A DNA stretch of 64,000 bases, taken from positions 92,936 to 156,935 of the forward strand of contig JAEUSU010000028.1 in the NCBI GenBank assembly GCA_016788635.1, in the 5' to 3' direction. The notes under the pieces were generated by a model. It did not search any database. It saw nothing but the letters and a program-made list of their open reading frames with translations, and was not told the origin of the DNA. The translations under genes and the position numbers were made by a program. The stretch's first letter is position 1. Each line of letters opens with the position of its first letter. Of the stretch, positions 5,814 to 14,968 are shown one piece after another. Source of the DNA: Flavobacteriales bacterium. GTDB taxonomy: Bacteria; Bacteroidota; Bacteroidia; Flavobacteriales_F; PHOS-HE28.

Positions 5814-8534
5814 ATGTCATCGTGCCGTTCCCTTCTTGCACTATTCCTTATCGCCTTGTCCGTGTCGGCTAATGCGCAGACGGGCACGACCTGCGCCACT
5901 GCCGTACCGGTCTCCCCGGGCACCCATACGGCACCTGCGGACAATTACTGGTACCTGTTCACGCCCGCCGTGTCCATGCCATATACCATCCGCACGTGTG
6001 GGTTGAGCACCTGTGACACCAAGGTCTGGGTGTACGACTATTGCACCGGGCTGGCAGTGAACGAACAAGGCTTGAACACGGTCGCTTACAACGATGACGC
6101 CTGTGGATTACAGTCCAGCGTTCAGGTGAGCATGCTGGCAGGCACCACCTACTACATCCGCATGGGCGACTACCAGGATGAATGCGTGAACGCCGGCCAA
6201 CTAGTCACCTGGGAATTCTTCAGTGCGACCGCCCCTCCCCCTGTGACCTGTGCGCCCAATGAAGTGGCGGTCACCGTTGTGATCGTACCGGACGCCTACC
6301 CCAACGAGATCGCCTGGACCCTGCAGACAGGCAGTGGCACCCTGCTGGCTTCCGGAGGTCCAACCAGCGCCAACGTCTGTGTGGACACAACTGAGTGTGT
6401 CATTTTCATCATCACCGACACGTATGGCGATGGCATTTTCGCACCGGGCGGGTATTGGGTCTATTACGACAACGTACTCATGGGCACAGGCTACAACTAC
6501 GGCTCCATGGCGCGGTTGGACATGGCCTGTCCACCGGGCTTCAGCTGCCAGACCGGGTTGCCCATCGCGGAAGGCAGCCATGCCGCCCCACAGGCCGACA
6601 CGTGGTACGAATTCACTCCCCTCCAGAACGGGGTCTACCTGATCACGACCTGCGGCACGAACACGTGCGATACCCGGGTTTGGGTTTACGACCACTGTGG
6701 GAACCTGGTGTTCGACGACACCAACATCGGTACCATCTATTTCGATGACAACAATGGTGGATGCGGGTTCCAAGCACAGGTGAACGCCCTGCTCGAAGGG
6801 GGTGAGACCTATTGGGTCCGCATCGGGGATAGCAACGATGATTGCGCCGGGGGCCCGATCAATTGGGACCTGACATACATGGGTCCCATCAGCGGTTGTA
6901 CCGACCCCACTATGTGCAACTACCAGCCATTGGCCACAGTGGATGATGGCAGCTGCATCGCATGGGGCTCCCCGGACTGTCCGGGCGGACCCGACCTGAT
7001 CGTATTGGAGAACGTGTTGCAGACCTCCCTCCAAGTCTCCAGCCTGACCGTAAGCACAAGTGATTGTTACATCAGTGAAGGATGCCTCACCGGCTTCGGC
7101 GTGCGGGAGCTCATTCGCTTCACCACACACATCAAGAACATCGGCAGCACGGATTATTACATCGGCTCACCCAGCGCCAACCCGGACCAGTTCGAATGGA
7201 GCCCCTGCCACAACCACTGGCATTACGCCGGCTATGCCGAGTACCTGCTCTATGACACGGCCTCGCAGCTGATCATGCAGGGCTACAAGAACGGCTTCTG
7301 CGTGATGGACCTGGAGTGCTCCGGCGGCGGTACGGCCACCTATGGCTGCTCCAACATGGGCATTTCCATGGGATGCGGGGACATCTATGGCAGTGGACTC
7401 GCCTGCCAATGGATCGATGTGACCGAGGTACCGAACGGCACCTACACACTGGTACTGCGCGTGAACTGGGATGGCAGCCCGGACGCAGTGGGCAGGTACG
7501 AGACGGACATGATGAACAACTGGGCACAAGCCTGCATCCAGATCGACCGCGCCCCCGGGCTTACCGTTGCGCTGGATACCGATTGCTCCCCTTTTGTGGA
7601 CTGCCTGGGCAACATCTACGGCAGTGCGCAATACGACTGTGAAGGTGTGTGCGACGGCAGCGCCCTTGTCGGCGACCTGGACGTTGACATCGACCAGGAC
7701 CAGGTCGATGCAGCCGCTTACGTGTCCGGCATCCTGGATGCCACCCTGGCCGCATTACCCTGTACCGATGCCAATGGTGATGGGGCCATAACCGTGACGG
7801 ACGCAGCCATGATCTCCCAGTGTGGCATCGCACACGTATCCGGCTCCAGCAGCCAGGTGGATACCTACTGCCATTTCCCAGCCCTGGCCATCCAGAACGT
7901 CTATGATTCCGTGTATTTCACCCTTGCGAACCTGAACATGGCCGCAGGCTACCTGGATATCCACATGCGGAACCCCAACAAACGTGTGCTCGGGGTGGAA
8001 TTGGTGCTTTCCGGTTTGGAGATCACTGGGGTTGATGCCCTTACCGACCCGGGGGACTACCCTGTCACACCTGCCTTCCTGATGAACGGGAACAAGATCG
8101 TCTGCCTTTCCTACGAAGACTCCACCATTGCGCGGACCAATACCTACAAGCCCTTGTTCCGCGTGCACTTCACGAACCCCGGCTCCCTGTTGTGCATCGC
8201 GCAGGTGGTGGACGTGGTGAACGAGGACCTGCATAACCCGCTGATCTTCCTGGAGGATCCCTGTGCACTGGTAAGCGGGTTGTTCAACCTTGGTGGGCAG
8301 GACCTGGTGCAGGTCCACCCCAACCCGTTCAGCGACCGCACGGTCATCACCTTCGCGAACGGCCTACCCGTGGACTTCGAGCTGTTCGATATTCAGGGAC
8401 GGAGGCTGCGTGAAGAGCTTAACCTGACCCATGGCCGCTTCGAGCTTGATCGTCGCGACCTGGCTCCGGGATCCTACCTGTTCCGGCTATCACGTGCAGT
8501 GAATTGCACCGGCAGACTGGTGATCGAGGATTGA
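5814..8534 (+). CDS. Secreted multidomain protein with a lysyl oxidase domain, dockerin-like repeat and T9SS sorting domain
   Basis: The 906-residue product begins with a 22-residue signal peptide ending SANAQ. It has two pre-peptidase-C-like beta domains (about 23-137 and 240-357) separated by another beta domain, and a cysteine-bounded GCTDPTMCNY...DDGSC repeat (361-382). The lysyl oxidase-like domain (about 393-578) contains SPCHNHWHYAGY, giving the copper-binding HxHxH at His466/468/470. GYKNGFC (Lys492) and DIYGSGLACQWID (Tyr525) correspond to the lysine and tyrosine that form the LTQ cofactor in animal enzymes. A calcium-binding, dockerin-like pair follows (619-672, DANGDGAITVTDAA), then a type A T9SS domain (VQVHPNPFSDRTVI to the end). 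The predicted activity is copper amine oxidation of peptidyl lysines at the cell surface; the substrate is unknown. ATG 5814 is chosen for the signal peptide. Confidence 0.85.
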   Translation: MSSCRSLLALFLIALSVSANAQTGTTCATAVPVSPGTHTAPADNYWYLFTPAVSMPYTIRTCGLSTCDTKVWVYDYCTGLAVNEQGLNTVAYNDDACGLQSSVQVSMLAGTTYYIRMGDYQDECVNAGQLVTWEFFSATAPPPVTCAPNEVAVTVVIVPDAYPNEIAWTLQTGSGTLLASGGPTSANVCVDTTECVIFIITDTYGDGIFAPGGYWVYYDNVLMGTGYNYGSMARLDMACPPGFSCQTGLPIAEGSHAAPQADTWYEFTPLQNGVYLITTCGTNTCDTRVWVYDHCGNLVFDDTNIGTIYFDDNNGGCGFQAQVNALLEGGETYWVRIGDSNDDCAGGPINWDLTYMGPISGCTDPTMCNYQPLATVDDGSCIAWGSPDCPGGPDLIVLENVLQTSLQVSSLTVSTSDCYISEGCLTGFGVRELIRFTTHIKNIGSTDYYIGSPSANPDQFEWSPCHNHWHYAGYAEYLLYDTASQLIMQGYKNGFCVMDLECSGGGTATYGCSNMGISMGCGDIYGSGLACQWIDVTEVPNGTYTLVLRVNWDGSPDAVGRYETDMMNNWAQACIQIDRAPGLTVALDTDCSPFVDCLGNIYGSAQYDCEGVCDGSALVGDLDVDIDQDQVDAAAYVSGILDATLAALPCTDANGDGAITVTDAAMISQCGIAHVSGSSSQVDTYCHFPALAIQNVYDSVYFTLANLNMAAGYLDIHMRNPNKRVLGVELVLSGLEITGVDALTDPGDYPVTPAFLMNGNKIVCLSYEDSTIARTNTYKPLFRVHFTNPGSLLCIAQVVDVVNEDLHNPLIFLEDPCALVSGLFNLGGQDLVQVHPNPFSDRTVITFANGLPVDFELFDIQGRRLREELNLTHGRFELDRRDLAPGSYLFRLSRAVNCTGRLVIED

Positions 8535-8612
8535 GTCTTCCGTGAGAGACAACCCGATGGGCACTGTTGAAAAGTGCGGGGCCACAGCACAAGGGACGGC
8601 GAACACGCCACC

Positions 8613-8620
8613 TACCTTCG
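8613..8620 (+). promoter_or_regulatory. -7-like element TACCTTCG for the lipoprotein pair
   Basis: TACCTTCG is the variant form TAnnTTCG that also precedes other genes in this window, for example at 46783. It lies 42 bases before ATG 8662. Confidence 0.35.
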
Positions 8621-8661
8621 TCGTATAGGCGCACATGCTGTGTGCCGCTCTCTTGCATATC

Positions 8662-9570
8662 ATGAAAATGCAACCCTATCGTGTGGCATTGCCCTTCCTG
8701 CTGATGACCTTGCTGGCCAGTGGTTGCGGACCAGGTGGTGATCAGGATGGCGGGCAAGATCAGGCAGGTCCGGATTCGCTTGCCACAGGTGGCCCTGCGG
8801 ACCGCCAGGTGGTGAAGGTCGGTGGCAAACTATTCGGCATACCGTCCCCCGCGCAGACGATGCTGTTGTTGAAGCGATCCGGCAAGACCTACCAGAAGGA
8901 TGGTGCCCTTCCCTTGGACTTGGCTGAAAAACTGACCACGCGAACAACCCGCGGTCTGGCGCTGGGGGCCTATGGTGCTGACCTGGCCTATGCCACCGCA
9001 TTCCAGGACGGCCAGAAGGCGCTGTCCACGTTGATCGCCGTGGAGAAGATCGGGCAGGACCTTGGGCTCGCCAGTGCGTTCGACAGGACCTTGGTGGAAA
9101 AGTTCAAGACGAACCTTATGCACGAGGATAGCCTCTTGCGGCTGAGCGGTACGGCATACCGAGCTGCTGATGAGTATCTCAAGTCAGACCAACAGGAGGA
9201 CCTTTCCGCTTTGGTCCTCGCAGGCGGATGGGTGGAATCCATGTACCTCTCCCTTGCGGGACTGGACAAAGGCATACCGGAAGCGTTGAAGGACAGGATC
9301 GGCCAGCAGCAGCGGACCATCCAGGGCCTCATCGGACTGTTGAGCGCGCACTCCGCAGCTGAAGGTGTTCCGGCACTGCTGGATGCCTTCCGCAAGCTCG
9401 ATGCGCTCTACCAGGGCATTCAGGTGACCTACCAGTTCGAACAGCCGGTCACGGAGCCCGCCAAACGCACCACATACATCAATGGCACCTCATCCGCTAA
9501 CGTAACGGATGAACACCTGCGGTCCATCGCCGATCAAATTTCAGCCCTACGGGCACAGATCAAGGCCTGA
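8662..9570 (+). CDS. Predicted lipoprotein, helical, unknown function
   Basis: The start at ATG 8662 gives a 302-residue protein with a lipoprotein signal (LPFLLMTLLASGC, Cys22 in this numbering) and a Gly/Asp-rich linker. A long, mainly alpha-helical body follows (for example LAEKLTTRTTRGLALGAYGA and SIADQISALRAQIKA). An in-frame ATG at 8635 would add nine residues before the signal and is less likely; ATG 8668 is also possible. The family is not recognised beyond being a Bacteroidota-type hypothetical lipoprotein. The next gene starts three bases after the stop, so the two are co-transcribed and may work together in the envelope. Confidence 0.75.
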   Translation: MKMQPYRVALPFLLMTLLASGCGPGGDQDGGQDQAGPDSLATGGPADRQVVKVGGKLFGIPSPAQTMLLLKRSGKTYQKDGALPLDLAEKLTTRTTRGLALGAYGADLAYATAFQDGQKALSTLIAVEKIGQDLGLASAFDRTLVEKFKTNLMHEDSLLRLSGTAYRAADEYLKSDQQEDLSALVLAGGWVESMYLSLAGLDKGIPEALKDRIGQQQRTIQGLIGLLSAHSAAEGVPALLDAFRKLDALYQGIQVTYQFEQPVTEPAKRTTYINGTSSANVTDEHLRSIADQISALRAQIKA

Positions 9571-9573
9571 GCC

Positions 9574-9984
9574 ATGCGACGCATCCTTTTCACCTCCCTG
9601 TCCTTACTGATGGCACCGTTCGCGGATGCCCAGTGCGATACGATCGCCCGCGTGTGCGAACGGCACATCACCACGGCTTACATTCCCGATGGTCAGTTCT
9701 ACCGGGCGCTGCTCACCGGTGATGAGCTCGCCGAGTTCGACATGACCCTGTTCGGCGGCACCACGTACCGGGTGGCCGCCTGCAGCGGGCTCACGGACGG
9801 GAATCTCATCTTCAGCGTTTACGACACGCAACGCAATCTGCTGTTCAGCAACCAAGGGCATGGCAACGAGCCCTATTGGGACCTTGTGGTCGCCAACACC
9901 ATTGACGTGCGCATTGAAGCGGCGCTTGACCCGGCAAAGGCCGGTTCCGGCTGTGCCGTCATGCTCATCGGCTTCAAGCGCTGA
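9574..9984 (+). CDS. Small exported protein, unknown function
   Basis: The 136-residue product has a signal peptide (LFTSLSLLMAPFADAQ) and a compact beta-rich mature part. That part has Cys at CDTIARVC, AACSG and GSGCAVML, which suggests disulfide bonds and a periplasmic or extracellular location. It resembles a single pre-peptidase-C-like fold: FYRALLTGDELAEFDMTLFGGTTYRVAACSG followed by IFSVYDTQRNLLFSN. It has no T9SS sorting domain. It starts three bases after the lipoprotein gene and is its likely operon partner. Confidence 0.7.
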   Translation: MRRILFTSLSLLMAPFADAQCDTIARVCERHITTAYIPDGQFYRALLTGDELAEFDMTLFGGTTYRVAACSGLTDGNLIFSVYDTQRNLLFSNQGHGNEPYWDLVVANTIDVRIEAALDPAKAGSGCAVMLIGFKR

Positions 9985-10064
9985 GCAGCCCGGAACCTCG
10001 GCCGCTCTTCCCCGTATAGAGGGCCGCTCCCACCCGGTCGGTCCGGGAAGGGGAACGTGCCCGC

Positions 10065-13000
10065 ATGAGCGAGAAGATCCTGAAGGCCCTTTTGCAGTTG
10101 TTCGCCATCATTGCCCGCACCGAAGGCCAGGCAGATGGCCACGGGCTTCGTGGGCGTGACATCCTGGAACGCTTCCTAAGGCAGCAATTCGACAATACAA
10201 CGGCAGCCGAGCATCTTGCCCGGTTCGATTCATTCATGAACGCGTTCCACCATGGTGGTGGGGTGCGCCAGCAGAAACGCACCTCGGTCAACTCCGTGAA
10301 GGTCCTGAAGATCTGCATGGAGATCAATGAAGAACTGAACCAACGGCAGAAGTATGTGGTGCTGGTCCATCTTCTGGAATTCATCCATGCCAGCAGTGAT
10401 GCCCTTCCCCAGGAACTCGAGTTCGTTGCCACCGTGGCGGAGACTTTCCATATCCACCCCGATGACTACCGCCGATGCCTCGACTTCGTGCAGCGCCCGG
10501 AGGCCAGAATGGACGAGGCCTTCATGCTCTATATCGATGCGGCTGCGTCGGGCAGCACACAACAGGCAAAGCACCTGCATGCCCATGGCCTGCATGGGGA
10601 GCTGCGCGTGCTGCGTATCCCCAGCGTGGACATCTATGTGGCCAGGTACCAGGGTCAGGACCGGGTTCTTCTCAATGGCCAGCCCATGGACCAACGCCAC
10701 CACTACGTTCTAGCGAATGGCACCTCGATACGTCCGCCCGGTGGGGTACCCATCTACTACAGCGACATCCTTGGCAGTTTTAACGCCGGTGCACAGGGTC
10801 CGCGGCTCTCCTTCAAGGCCGATGGCATCACCTATACATTCCCCAACGAACGCGTAGGTCTTCATGACCTTCACTTGGCCGAGACTTCCGGCAAGCTCAT
10901 CGGGATCATGGGGGGGTCCGGGTCGGGCAAAAGCACCCTGCTCAGCGTGCTCAATGGCACGCTTAAACCGACGACGGGGCGCGTTACGATCAATGGCATC
11001 GATGTGCATCTCGAAGCCGATCGCATCCGGGGGGTCATCGGCCACGTCAGCCAGGATGACCTCCTGATCGAGGAACTCACCGTCTTTCAGAACCTCTTCT
11101 ACAACGCCAAACTCTGCTTCGGCGACAAGAACGATGAACAGGTGACCGAACGGGTGATGCGCCTGCTGCACACCCTGGGGCTCTACGAGACCCGCGACCT
11201 GAAGGTGGGCAGCGTGCTGGACAAGACCATCAGCGGCGGACAGCGCAAACGCCTCAACATCGCATTGGAACTCATCCGCGAGCCCAGCGTCCTCTTTGTG
11301 GACGAGCCCACCAGCGGGCTCAGCTCGCGTGACTCGGAGAACATCATGGACCTGTTGAAGGAGCTGGCGTTGAAAGGCCGGCTCGTGTTCGTGGTGATCC
11401 ATCAACCCTCATCCGACATCTTCAAACTTTTCGACCGGCTGCTTCTGATGGACCAGGAGGGGTATCCGGTGTATTACGGCGACCCGGTGGATGCCGTCGT
11501 CTATTTCAAACAGGTCACCGGTCAGGTGAACAGCGAGGTGGGCCATTGTGCGGCTTGTGGCAATGTGAACCCTGAGCAGATATTCAACATCCTTGAAGCC
11601 CGGATGGTGGATGAACACGGCTTCGAGACAGACCAGCGCCGCATAGGCCCTGAAGCTTGGAACGAAGTGTTCCGCGCACGCATGGAACCGCGGGTGGCCC
11701 GTCAAGCGGATCCCCGCATCGTACCGGCGAGCACTTTCCGCAGGCCCACGTTCATGCGCCAGTTGGAAGTGTTCTTCAAGCGGGATGTGCTGGCCAAGCT
11801 CGCCAACCGGCAGTACGTGCTCATCAACCTGTTGGAAGCCCCTGTGCTCGCGTTCATCATGGCCTTCTTCCTGCGTTATCAGCGCTCCGGAGAAACCTAC
11901 CTCTTCCGCACCAACGAGAACATCCCGCAGTTCCTCTTCATCTCCGTGATCATGGCCCTGTTCCTCGGGCTCACGGTCGCAGCTGAGGAGATCATCCGAG
12001 ACAGGCGCATCCTGCAGCGGGAGAAGTTCCTTGACCTGAGCCGTTCCGGTTACCTGCTCAGCAAGATCATGATCCTCTTCCTGATTTCAGCCATTCAGAT
12101 GGCCCTGTTCGTATGGGTCTCCCGTATGATCCTGGGCTTCGAAGGGCTTGCCTTCACCCAGTGGGCCATCCTGTTCAGTACGGCCTGTTTCGCCAATGTG
12201 CTCGGGCTGAACGTAAGTGCGGCCTTCAATTCGGCCAAGGTCATCTACATCGTCATTCCGGTGCTGATCATCCCGCAACTGCTTTTCAGCGGCATCATTG
12301 TGAAGTTCGACAAGCTTCACCCCTGGTTCGCGGACCAAAAAGGTGTTCCATTGATCGGCAACATCATGGCCAGCCGTTGGGCGTATGAAGGCCTGGCCGT
12401 GCTTCAGTACATGGAGAATGAGTACGAGCGGTCCTTTTACGCCTATGATCTGCGCATGAAGACCGCCAACTGGAAGAAGGACCTCTGGGTGCGTGAATTG
12501 AAGACCCGTGTCGAGGAGATCCGCTTGTCCGGCACCCGCGATACAGACCCTGAGCAAGCCGCCAACATGGCCCTGCTCCGTCATGAGCTGGGGCAGGAAA
12601 TGCGCGACCTGAGAGGCTTTCGGGTAGCCGATCTGGACCGGTTGAACCCGGAGGAGGTGGATGAACAGTTGCTCATGGCCATCGATGAGGCGCTCAATAT
12701 CCTTACCACCCACTACCGCACCGTCTATCGCAAGGCGGAACAGGAGAAGGAAGCGCTGATCATGCGGATGACCGCCACCCCCGAAGGCCGTGCGAACTAC
12801 TTTGAACTGTTGGACAAGTACCGGAATGATGGCCTTGCGGACATCGTGACCAACAAGAACGACCTGGAGATGATCACCGCATACCGAGGTGAACTTGTGC
12901 GCAAGAGCGACCCCATCTACCTGGAGCCTGTGAACCGTGGCTTCTTCGAGGCGCAGTTCTATGCCCCGGCGAAATACCTGATGGGCACGCGATGGAGCAC

Positions 13001-13127
13001 CGCAAGTGCGAACATGGCGGTCTTGTGGCTTATGGCACTGCTGTTCGCCATTTCGCTGCGCACCAACGCAATACCGACCGTCACCAACCGCCTGGCCAGA
13101 CCGGTCAAGGCCTTGCGCAGGTCATAA
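10065..13127 (+). CDS. TerB-like / ABCG-type ABC transporter fusion (ATPase plus permease)
   Basis: The 1020-residue product has three parts. Residues about 1-165 are helical and resemble a TerB-type domain. Residues about 175-265 look FHA-like (RVLLNGQPMDQRHHYVLANG). An ABC ATPase follows with Walker A GGSGSGKST (about 282), signature SGGQRKR (about 390) and Walker B VLFVDEPTSG (about 408). The C-terminal part holds an ABC-2 membrane domain (about 585-745). A long helical soluble insert and a last membrane segment (about 975-995) complete it. The ATPase-before-permease order is that of ABCG half-transporters. The substrate is unknown. The ATG at 10065 is kept because the N-terminal helix starts there. 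The gene ends five bases before the convergent siaC stop. The N-terminal assignments are from pattern only. Confidence 0.82.
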   Translation: MSEKILKALLQLFAIIARTEGQADGHGLRGRDILERFLRQQFDNTTAAEHLARFDSFMNAFHHGGGVRQQKRTSVNSVKVLKICMEINEELNQRQKYVVLVHLLEFIHASSDALPQELEFVATVAETFHIHPDDYRRCLDFVQRPEARMDEAFMLYIDAAASGSTQQAKHLHAHGLHGELRVLRIPSVDIYVARYQGQDRVLLNGQPMDQRHHYVLANGTSIRPPGGVPIYYSDILGSFNAGAQGPRLSFKADGITYTFPNERVGLHDLHLAETSGKLIGIMGGSGSGKSTLLSVLNGTLKPTTGRVTINGIDVHLEADRIRGVIGHVSQDDLLIEELTVFQNLFYNAKLCFGDKNDEQVTERVMRLLHTLGLYETRDLKVGSVLDKTISGGQRKRLNIALELIREPSVLFVDEPTSGLSSRDSENIMDLLKELALKGRLVFVVIHQPSSDIFKLFDRLLLMDQEGYPVYYGDPVDAVVYFKQVTGQVNSEVGHCAACGNVNPEQIFNILEARMVDEHGFETDQRRIGPEAWNEVFRARMEPRVARQADPRIVPASTFRRPTFMRQLEVFFKRDVLAKLANRQYVLINLLEAPVLAFIMAFFLRYQRSGETYLFRTNENIPQFLFISVIMALFLGLTVAAEEIIRDRRILQREKFLDLSRSGYLLSKIMILFLISAIQMALFVWVSRMILGFEGLAFTQWAILFSTACFANVLGLNVSAAFNSAKVIYIVIPVLIIPQLLFSGIIVKFDKLHPWFADQKGVPLIGNIMASRWAYEGLAVLQYMENEYERSFYAYDLRMKTANWKKDLWVRELKTRVEEIRLSGTRDTDPEQAANMALLRHELGQEMRDLRGFRVADLDRLNPEEVDEQLLMAIDEALNILTTHYRTVYRKAEQEKEALIMRMTATPEGRANYFELLDKYRNDGLADIVTNKNDLEMITAYRGELVRKSDPIYLEPVNRGFFEAQFYAPAKYLMGTRWSTASANMAVLWLMALLFAISLRTNAIPTVTNRLARPVKALRRS

Positions 13128-13132
13128 GCGGG

Positions 13133-13528
13133 TCACTGGCCGTCCTTCACCTCCTGGATCTGCACCATTTTGAATGGGATGTTGATGATGGCCTGGTAGT
13201 CCTCACCGGCCTCCAACATATCCTCATCGTCCGCTTCGTAATGCCAGTAAACGGTGACCTCGTGGCCTGAAGCACGGACGAACTCCAGCTTTTTGAAGAG
13301 GTCCAGAATGCATTTGGACGAGCTTGTATTGAAGTATTCAAGCTGCACATGAAGGGCCGTTCGCGCTTGGGCCGTTCGTGCATAGGCATCCACCCAATCC
13401 ATCAGCGGTTTGTAGAACTCGATGCTGTTCTCCGGAATGGAGCGGCCACGCAATTCAAGCAAGCCTGTGGCCGCATTGAACGCCACGGTGGGGGTCTTGC
13501 CAGTTCCTTCTAGCTTCAGGGGTTCCAT
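13133..13528 (-). CDS. siaC: SiaC family regulatory phosphoprotein (DUF1987)
   Basis: The 131-residue product carries the family signature LEYFNTSSSKCILDLF. Its Thr68 lies at the same position as the phosphorylated threonine reported for Pseudomonas SiaC. SiaC is a partner-switch protein: SiaB phosphorylates it, and only the unphosphorylated form activates its target (in Pseudomonas the diguanylate cyclase SiaD). The conserved C-terminal YQAIINIPFKMVQIQE is also present. It begins eight bases after the stop of siaB and is transcribed with it. No SiaA-type phosphatase or SiaD cyclase gene lies in the window, so the target here is unknown. Confidence 0.88.
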   Translation of the reverse strand: MEPLKLEGTGKTPTVAFNAATGLLELRGRSIPENSIEFYKPLMDWVDAYARTAQARTALHVQLEYFNTSSSKCILDLFKKLEFVRASGHEVTVYWHYEADDEDMLEAGEDYQAIINIPFKMVQIQEVKDGQ

Positions 13529-13536
13529 GTTCCGGA

Positions 13537-14094
13537 TCAGTTGGGTACGTTGACATTCAGTGAAAAGAAAGCATTGTCCTCATCGAGCGGCACAAAACCA
13601 TATTCAAGCTTGGTCCCGCTCCGACGCGCAATATCAATGAGGCCGAGCCCGCCACCGCCATGGGGCGAATACTCGCCCTTGGCGAGTGTGCTCTTGTACA
13701 ACTCGCGCAGTTCATCCGGGCCAAGCGCGTTGACATGCTCGATGCGCTGGCGCAATCGCTCCACCTCCCCACCAGCCATGTAGTTGCCGGTAAGCACGGA
13801 GTAACCATTGCTTTGCTGGGCGATCATCACCACGCCCTGAGGCTCCTCTCTGCGTTGCTTCACGCCCTCCTCCACCGCTATGCGCGCGTTATGGTGGTAC
13901 AGGTTCTGAAGGCACTCCATCACCACATTGAACACCTTTCTGCGGTTCTTCACATCGGGCTCGATCGCGCTCAGCTTGCGCTCCACCAGGTCCAGAATGG
14001 CGCTCACCAGTTCGGCGCTCAGGTCACCTTTAAAGGAGAGCATGACCCGGTGCCGTTCCAGATCGTCAAAAAGGTCGAAAACGCGATCGAGCAT
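13537..14094 (-). CDS. siaB: SiaB family protein kinase (DUF6272)
   Basis: The 185-residue product is a compact GHKL-type ATPase. An N-box-like segment, NVVMECLQNLYHHN, is followed by GGGGLGLIDIARRSG as the glycine-rich nucleotide loop. Proteins of this family phosphorylate SiaC at its NTSSSK motif. The ATG at 14094 (MLDRVFDLFDDLERHR) is chosen; an in-frame extension to 14256 overlaps the divergent methyltransferase promoter and has no family features. It forms an operon with siaC. The preceding 145-base divergent gap should contain its promoter. Confidence 0.85.
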   Translation of the reverse strand: MLDRVFDLFDDLERHRVMLSFKGDLSAELVSAILDLVERKLSAIEPDVKNRRKVFNVVMECLQNLYHHNARIAVEEGVKQRREEPQGVVMIAQQSNGYSVLTGNYMAGGEVERLRQRIEHVNALGPDELRELYKSTLAKGEYSPHGGGGLGLIDIARRSGTKLEYGFVPLDEDNAFFSLNVNVPN

Positions 14095-14214
14095 GGTCCG
14101 TGGCTTGCAACTTTCACAAAGCAAGGCGGGTGCATGGATGGTAACGGTGCGGCAGGTATGGAGTTTTTCACGGGGTTGTCCACCATGCAGGCCACTCCGC
14201 ATAGGCAATGGGGC

Positions 14215-14222
14215 TACTTTCG
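14215..14222 (+). promoter_or_regulatory. -7-like element TACTTTCG for the methyltransferase/ZIP pair
   Basis: It lies 17 bases upstream of ATG 14240 and matches TAnnTTTG except for C at the seventh position. Confidence 0.4.
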
Positions 14223-14239
14223 CCAGCGGCAAGACCCCC

Positions 14240-14968
14240 ATGACCTGGTTCACCAACTGGTTCGGCTCCCCCTACTATAAACTGCTCTATGGCCACCGGA
14301 ACGAGCAGGATGCCCGCCCTTGGGTGGAGGGGATCGTGCGGCACCTGGCCATCCCCAAAGGAAGCCGCGTGTTGGACCTGGGTTGTGGTCGCGGAAGGCA
14401 CGCCCACTGGTTCATTGAGGCCGGCATGCAGGTCACAGGCCTTGACCTTTCACCCGAGAGCATCGCGGAGGCCCGTGCCAGCGAGCCGAAAGGAGAATTC
14501 CACGTACAGGACATGCGCCAGCCCTTTGGCGTGAACACGTTCGACCTGGTCGTGTGCCTTTTCACCAGCCTGGGATACGGTGAGGACCGGGAGGACGATC
14601 AACAGGTGTTGAACAATGCGCTTGCCGCCTTGCGGCCCGGTGGCTGGTTCATTCTCGACTTCATGAACACGGTGCGCATCCAAAAGGGGCTTGTTCCCGC
14701 TGAATGTGTGCTGGCCCAGGGTGTGCGCTTCCATGTGATGCGGGAGATCCAGGACAGGACAGTGGTGAAACTCATTGATGTGGATGACGGCGGGGCTTGT
14801 TCAACCTTCCAGGAACGTGTACATGCGTGGTTGCCTGAAGAACTGACCACGCTTGTGGCACGCGCTGGTGGACAGGTCATACATGTCACGGACGCCCCCC
14901 CATTCGCCCCATTTGATCGGGAGTCCTCGGACCGGGTCGTCATCTGGTCCCAACGCCCCACCCTATGA
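14240..14968 (+). CDS. Class I SAM-dependent methyltransferase
   Basis: The 242-residue product contains motif I, VLDLGCGRGRHAHWF, then VTGLDLSPESI, the post-motif FHVQDMRQPF, and LRPGGWFILDF. Together these define a Rossmann-fold class I methyltransferase with a complete SAM site. The N-terminus (WFGSPYYKLLYGHRNEQDA) matches a common Bacteroidota group of small methyltransferases whose substrate is not known. ATG 14240 is chosen because it begins this conserved N-terminus; upstream sequence in frame overlaps siaB on the other strand. Its stop overlaps the start of the ZIP transporter gene (ATGA at 14965-14968), so translation is probably coupled. Confidence 0.88.
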   Translation: MTWFTNWFGSPYYKLLYGHRNEQDARPWVEGIVRHLAIPKGSRVLDLGCGRGRHAHWFIEAGMQVTGLDLSPESIAEARASEPKGEFHVQDMRQPFGVNTFDLVVCLFTSLGYGEDREDDQQVLNNALAALRPGGWFILDFMNTVRIQKGLVPAECVLAQGVRFHVMREIQDRTVVKLIDVDDGGACSTFQERVHAWLPEELTTLVARAGGQVIHVTDAPPFAPFDRESSDRVVIWSQRPTL

